DNA from: Pseudoclavibacter sp. AY1F1
GTDB taxonomy: Bacteria > Actinomycetota > Actinomycetes > Actinomycetales > Microbacteriaceae
Direction of reading: 5' to 3'
NCBI RefSeq assembly: GCF_002931075.1
Contig: NZ_PSTQ01000012.1
Span: 53,487-117,486 of the forward strand
Length of the DNA: 64,000 nt
Below, piece by piece: positions 63,911 to 64,000 of the stretch (position 1 is the stretch's first letter; each line of letters opens with the position of its first letter). Position numbers and translations under genes: made by a program. The notes beneath the pieces are model-generated. The model ran no database searches. It was not told the origin of the DNA and saw only the letters and a list, made by a program, of their open reading frames with translations.

Positions 63911-64000
63911 GTGGTTCTTCCTATCTGATGAGGCGCGTCGCCGGAGCGAGCGCAGCGGTGCATCCACCCGCCCCGTCCGCCCGCTACCGCCGCCCCGCCC

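Overview
The window is high-GC DNA whose gene content, dense 4-base ATGA/GTGA gene overlaps, frequent GTG/TTG starts and likely leaderless starts point to an actinobacterium, most likely a member of the Microbacteriaceae. This placement is inferred from style and gene families; no rRNA or marker gene is present. No tRNA, CRISPR array, prophage or complete insertion sequence was seen.

Layout. 3-4179: end of a glycan operon with a GT4 glycosyltransferase, a GmhA-like sugar isomerase, a bifunctional HldE-like heptose kinase/nucleotidyltransferase and an SDR. 4502-12078: a sugar-type ABC importer with an FAD oxidoreductase, a GntR regulator and a divergent LacI regulator. 12079-21475: a disturbed zone with a frameshifted SpoIIM-like gene, a degenerate membrane ORF, a GAF protein, a UvrA-like ABC protein, a divergent NmrA/HxlR pair, a CGNR gene with a nonsense codon, an AEC-transporter/GAF chimera and an MFS exporter. 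21588-25999: a beta-glucoside PTS operon with promoter, antiterminator target, terminator, EIIBCA, GH1 enzyme and LicT-type antiterminator. 26169-30195: an unknown gene, NhaA, TrkH and small proteins. 30272-37057: a second heptose/glycan locus with a GT9, ALDH, second HldE-like enzyme, a frameshifted GT2, DUF2795, a small membrane protein, DUF2945 and a HAD phosphatase. 37104-37320 is a composite repeat.

37432-49395: a rhamnose locus. RhaI, RhaEW (aldolase plus lactaldehyde dehydrogenase), RhaB and LldD together would take rhamnulose-1-phosphate carbon to DHAP and pyruvate. Nearby are a FUSC protein, an MHS-type transporter, a Gfo/Idh/MocA plus DUF6807 pair and a LacI regulator. RhaM lies at the far end (63578). 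Two promoters here share the same -35/operator arrangement. 49640-51549: an acetyltransferase and an AAA ATPase with its own palindromic operators. 51648-63351: purine/N-heterocycle metabolism with Apt, an amidohydrolase, an SsuABC/NMT1-type importer, a fused xanthine-dehydrogenase-like enzyme with FAD subunit, XdhC and MocA.

The most unusual item is a small conserved RNA-like element present three times: in the nhaA leader, in front of an unknown gene, and as an orphan. Copies share an invariant loop and show a compensatory base change in the stem. Also notable are the two separate heptose-type loci, the matched rhamnose operators, a dispersed family of palindromic repeats, the AEC/GAF gene fusion, and three apparent one-base frameshifts that are either real decay or sequence errors.
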